Source of the DNA: Bacteroidia bacterium
GTDB lineage: Bacteria; Bacteroidota; Bacteroidia; UBA4408
Length of the DNA stretch: 64,000 nucleotides
Assembly: GCA_020845635.1 (NCBI GenBank)
Contig: JADLFI010000004.1
Location: forward strand, 124,001 to 188,000
Direction of reading: 5' to 3'
A program made the translations under genes and the position numbers. Positions 61,180 to 64,000 of this stretch are shown here, one piece after another (positions within the stretch are counted from its first letter, which is position 1; every line of letters begins with the position of its first letter). Under the pieces are notes generated by a model. The model was given only the letters and a program-made list of their open reading frames with translations, was not told where the DNA came from and did no database searches.

Positions 61180-62061
61180 TTAGGCCTTTGGATGTGCCTG
61201 CTTATAGGTCTTTTTTAGTTTCTCAATACTGTTGTGCGTATATACTTGCGTGGCCGAAAGATTGGCATGACCAAGTATTTCTTTAATGGCATTTAAATCG
61301 GCACCATTGTTGAGCATATGTGTAGCAAAAGTGTGGCGGAGCACATGCGGGCTTTTCTTTCTTAAAGTAGTAATTTTTGCTAAGGTCTCATTCACGATAT
61401 TGTATATAAGTTTTGGGTAAAGCGACTTCCCGTTTCTTTGAGCAAACAAATACTCAGTATGGCAGTAATCAGCCGGAATAGATTGTAAGTATAATAATAA
61501 ATCTTTTTTAAAGTCAATGGTAAAGGGAATAATACGTTCTTTATTTCTTTTGCCAAGAACCTTAAGATGCAAATTGCTAAAATCAATATCGTTTTTTTTT
61601 AGTCCTCTTAGTTCAGACAAACGCATGCCGGTATTATAAAAAAGGAGGATGATAGTTCTGTTACGAATACCTTCAAAGCCTGCATCAAAAACATTATCCC
61701 AATCAAACATATTATCCATTTGAGCTTTCTCAACAAACTCAGGCAGCTTCTTTGACATTTTAGGATTTATAATTTTTGACATTGGGTTAATTTGTACCTT
61801 ACCTTCTCTAATCAAAAATTTATAATATGATTTTAAAGATGAAATCTTACGGTTAATACTTCGAGCCTCTAATCCGTTTTCCATAAGGCTGATTAACCAT
61901 TTACGTATAACTAAATGATTTATTTCTTCAATCTTTTTAAACCCTTCCATTTCTGCAAATTGATGAAAAGAAGTCAAATCATTTTTATAGGCTGTTATGG
62001 AATGTGTGGAATATCTTTTCTGATATAATAAATATTCTAGGAAATCGGGAATATTATACAT
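61180..62061 (-). CDS. tyrosine recombinase XerC-like
   Basis: Catalytic R...HxxR...H..Y: LLFYNTGMRLSELRGLKKNDID, SPHVLRHTFATHMLNNGADLNAIKEILGHANLSATQVYTHNS. ATG at 62061; the track's TTG start at 62067 overlaps the rpsU terminator T-tract. Confidence 0.93.
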   Translation of the reverse strand: MYNIPDFLEYLLYQKRYSTHSITAYKNDLTSFHQFAEMEGFKKIEEINHLVIRKWLISLMENGLEARSINRKISSLKSYYKFLIREGKVQINPMSKIINPKMSKKLPEFVEKAQMDNMFDWDNVFDAGFEGIRNRTIILLFYNTGMRLSELRGLKKNDIDFSNLHLKVLGKRNKERIIPFTIDFKKDLLLYLQSIPADYCHTEYLFAQRNGKSLYPKLIYNIVNETLAKITTLRKKSPHVLRHTFATHMLNNGADLNAIKEILGHANLSATQVYTHNSIEKLKKTYKQAHPKA

Positions 62062-62068
62062 AAACAAA

Positions 62069-62106
62069 AATACCTTTGAGTAAATGAATAATTACTCAAA
62101 GGTATT
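62069..62106 (-). terminator. intrinsic terminator downstream of rpsU
   Basis: 15-bp perfect stem AATACCTTTGAGTAA / TTACTCAAAGGTATT, 8-nt loop; on - strand followed by TTTGTTTATG. Confidence 0.8.
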
Positions 62107-62135
62107 AAAATATAGTAAATATTAAATAAGTACTA

Positions 62136-62327
62136 TTATATATCGCTTTGCATTAAAGCTTGCTTATAGATAGCTTTTTTTATTTGGTCTCTTCTTGAAA
62201 CAGAAGGTTTGGTGAATTTTTGTCTATCGCGTAATTCACGCATCATACCGGTCTTCTCAACCTTCTTCTTGAATTTCTTTAAAACCTTGTCTATTGGCTC
62301 GCTTTCTTTTACTGGAACTATAATCAT
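62136..62327 (-). CDS. rpsU: 30S ribosomal protein S21
   Basis: MIIVPVKESEPIDKVLKKFKKKVEKTGMMRELRDRQKFTKPSVSRRDQIKKAIYKQ. Confidence 0.96.
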   Translation of the reverse strand: MIIVPVKESEPIDKVLKKFKKKVEKTGMMRELRDRQKFTKPSVSRRDQIKKAIYKQALMQSDI

Positions 62328-62351
62328 CTTTATGAATTAAATTTTAGGGTG

Positions 62352-62383
62352 CAAAAGTAATAATTAAGATTTGAATATCCAAA
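62352..62383 (-). promoter_or_regulatory. promoter for rpsU
   Basis: On - strand TTTG (62380-62383)-N20-TACTTTTG (62352-62359). Confidence 0.6.
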
Positions 62384-62691
62384 TATTTTTAGCATTAAGT
62401 TTTTTTTAACCTGAGTTACAAATTTTTTTAACTTATTCTTTAATAATTATTCAATTCAACTGATATTACCTTTGTCGCTAAACATTGGAACTAAAGCCCA
62501 AAAATCAATGATTTGAAGCTGTATATTTTAGAGTTCCAAAACCCGGGTAAAATACTGAGGAAAAGACTGGCAAAAAAGTAGCTCAAAATAAGGGTATCCG
62601 TACCCTAAATCAATGTAAAACTGCTTTTGTACACGTACTCACACCAACAAAAAACAATGATGAATATTGTAATTTGAAAGTAATATTTATC

Positions 62692-63831
62692 TTAATGTAA
62701 TATGTCGCGCGCTATTACCAACTTCTGTATTTCCGAAGTACCTTCTCCAATGGTGCAAAGTTTACTGTCACGGTAAAATTTTTCAACCGGAAAATCTTTA
62801 GTATAACCATAACCACCAAAAATTTGCACTGCTTCAACTGAACATTTTACGGCTACTTCCGAGGCATAATATTTAGCAAATGCACTTTCTTTGGTTACTT
62901 TCTTATGATTATTCTTTAAATAAGCAGCTTGAAAAGTAAGTAACTCAGCCGCTTCTATTTCGGTGGCCATATCGGCTAATTTAAATCCTATGGCTTGAAA
63001 GTTAGCAATTGGTTGTCCAAATTGTTCTCTTTCTTTGGCATATTTTACTGATGCTTCAAAAGCACCTTTAGCAATTCCCAACGACAGGGCAGCAATGGAT
63101 ATTCGCCCTCCGTCTAATATTTTCATAGCCTGAATAAAACCATCGCCTACATTACCTAAAACCTGACTTTTATGAATTCTGCATTGATCAAAAATCATTT
63201 CAGCAGTTTCGGAGGCTCGCATACCCAGTTTATTTTCTTTTTTACCTGCATTAAATCCAGGAGTTCCACGTTCTACAATAAAGGCGGTCATTCCATGTGA
63301 GTCAAGTAATTCGCCTGTTCGGGCTATTACAACGGCAACATTGCCACTAATACCGTGTGTAATCCAACATTTGGCACCATTTAGCACCCAATAATCGCCA
63401 TCTTGATGGGCAACACATTTCATACGCATTGCATCCGAGCCTGTATTAGGTTCGGTTAAACCCCAAGCCCCAATCCATTCGGCCGAAGCAAGCTTAGGTA
63501 AATATTTTTTCTTTTGTTCTTCATTCCCGAAAGCTAAAATATGACCTGTACATAATGAGTTATGAGCAGCTGTAGATAACCCAATTGACCCACATATTTT
63601 TCCTAACTCGCTCACCACTGTAACATATTCGTTATATCCAAAGCCCGAGCCTCCATACTCTGTAGGAACCAATACTCCCATTAATCCCAGCTCGCCAAGT
63701 TTTTTAAATACTTCAATAGGGAAAATCTGATTTTCATCCCAATGCATTAAATTTGGACGAATATGTTCCTCTCCAAATTTTTTTATCATGTCAGCTATCA
63801 TAAGCTGATTTTCATTTAAGGCAAAATTCAT
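62692..63831 (-). CDS. acyl-CoA dehydrogenase
   Basis: AWGLTEPNTGSDAMRMKCVAHQDGDYWVLNGAKCWITHG, REQFGQPIANFQAIGFKLADMATEIEAA, VQIFGGYGYTKDFPVEKFYRDSKLCTIGEGTSEIQKLVIAR. Confidence 0.97.
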   Translation of the reverse strand: MNFALNENQLMIADMIKKFGEEHIRPNLMHWDENQIFPIEVFKKLGELGLMGVLVPTEYGGSGFGYNEYVTVVSELGKICGSIGLSTAAHNSLCTGHILAFGNEEQKKKYLPKLASAEWIGAWGLTEPNTGSDAMRMKCVAHQDGDYWVLNGAKCWITHGISGNVAVVIARTGELLDSHGMTAFIVERGTPGFNAGKKENKLGMRASETAEMIFDQCRIHKSQVLGNVGDGFIQAMKILDGGRISIAALSLGIAKGAFEASVKYAKEREQFGQPIANFQAIGFKLADMATEIEAAELLTFQAAYLKNNHKKVTKESAFAKYYASEVAVKCSVEAVQIFGGYGYTKDFPVEKFYRDSKLCTIGEGTSEIQKLVIARDILH

Positions 63832-64000
63832 ATTTAATATTATTTTTTAGGACGGCAAAATTATAAAAAAATTAGTAGTTAATCAATGAAATAATATTAG
63901 AACTAAAAGGAAGTAATTTTTCCTTACCCATCAAGAAATCTAACGAAACTAAAAATGAATAGCACGCAACAACGCCTCCGGCTTTCTTTACCAATCGGCC

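Noticed and set aside
61180-62067. Xer-like tyrosine recombinase as evidence of an integrative element
   Set aside because: It sits next to rpsU in a housekeeping context, with no cargo genes, attachment repeats or integrase-type arm-binding domain; most likely the chromosomal XerC/D.
1-64000. CRISPR arrays, tRNA/rRNA genes, prophage or known defence systems
   Set aside because: No regularly spaced direct repeats, no cas-like or phage structural proteins, and no cloverleaf-like tRNA sequence was recognised in the intergenic regions; a tRNAscan/Rfam/DefenseFinder run would be needed to exclude divergent cases.
63955-64000. + strand ATG start reading MNSTQQRLRLSLPIG... at the right edge
   Set aside because: Only 15 codons visible before the window ends; no basis for a call.

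Overview
AT-rich, gene-dense chromosomal segment of a Bacteroidota bacterium. Lineage is inferred from Bacteroidota-type TTTG-N19-TAnnTTTG promoters, T9SS C-terminal sorting domains, a fused lpxC-fabZ, a Rho with an N-terminal low-complexity insertion, ribosomal protein THX, DUF3098 and DUF5686. Most of the window is housekeeping: ald (partial), tsaE, corA, dihydroorotase, rho, der, lptB, lepA, ctp-like S41 protease, lpxD-lpxC/fabZ-lpxA, leuS, ftsX-DUF3098-uppP-truB, rpmE2, purD, pdhA-pdhC, a xerC-like recombinase, rpsU and an acyl-CoA dehydrogenase. It also carries several secreted T9SS-type proteins, including a ~2.8-kaa modular one. The only clear accessory scar is ~49.7-51.56 kb between leuS and ftsX: a decayed RHS/YD-repeat gene (- strand) abutting the 3' end of a decayed IS1380-like transposase (+ strand). 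I did not find a convincing new defence system, CRISPR array, prophage or BGC. The best leads are a THX ribosomal protein with a histone-H1-like Ala/Lys/Pro tail, a haem-c/copper-monooxygenase-like secreted protein next to a second CxxCH secreted protein, the modular giant T9SS protein, an unlisted 54-aa membrane ORF with a well-matched promoter, and a few candidate structured RNA regions. All calls come from reading sequence and motifs by eye; no searches were run.
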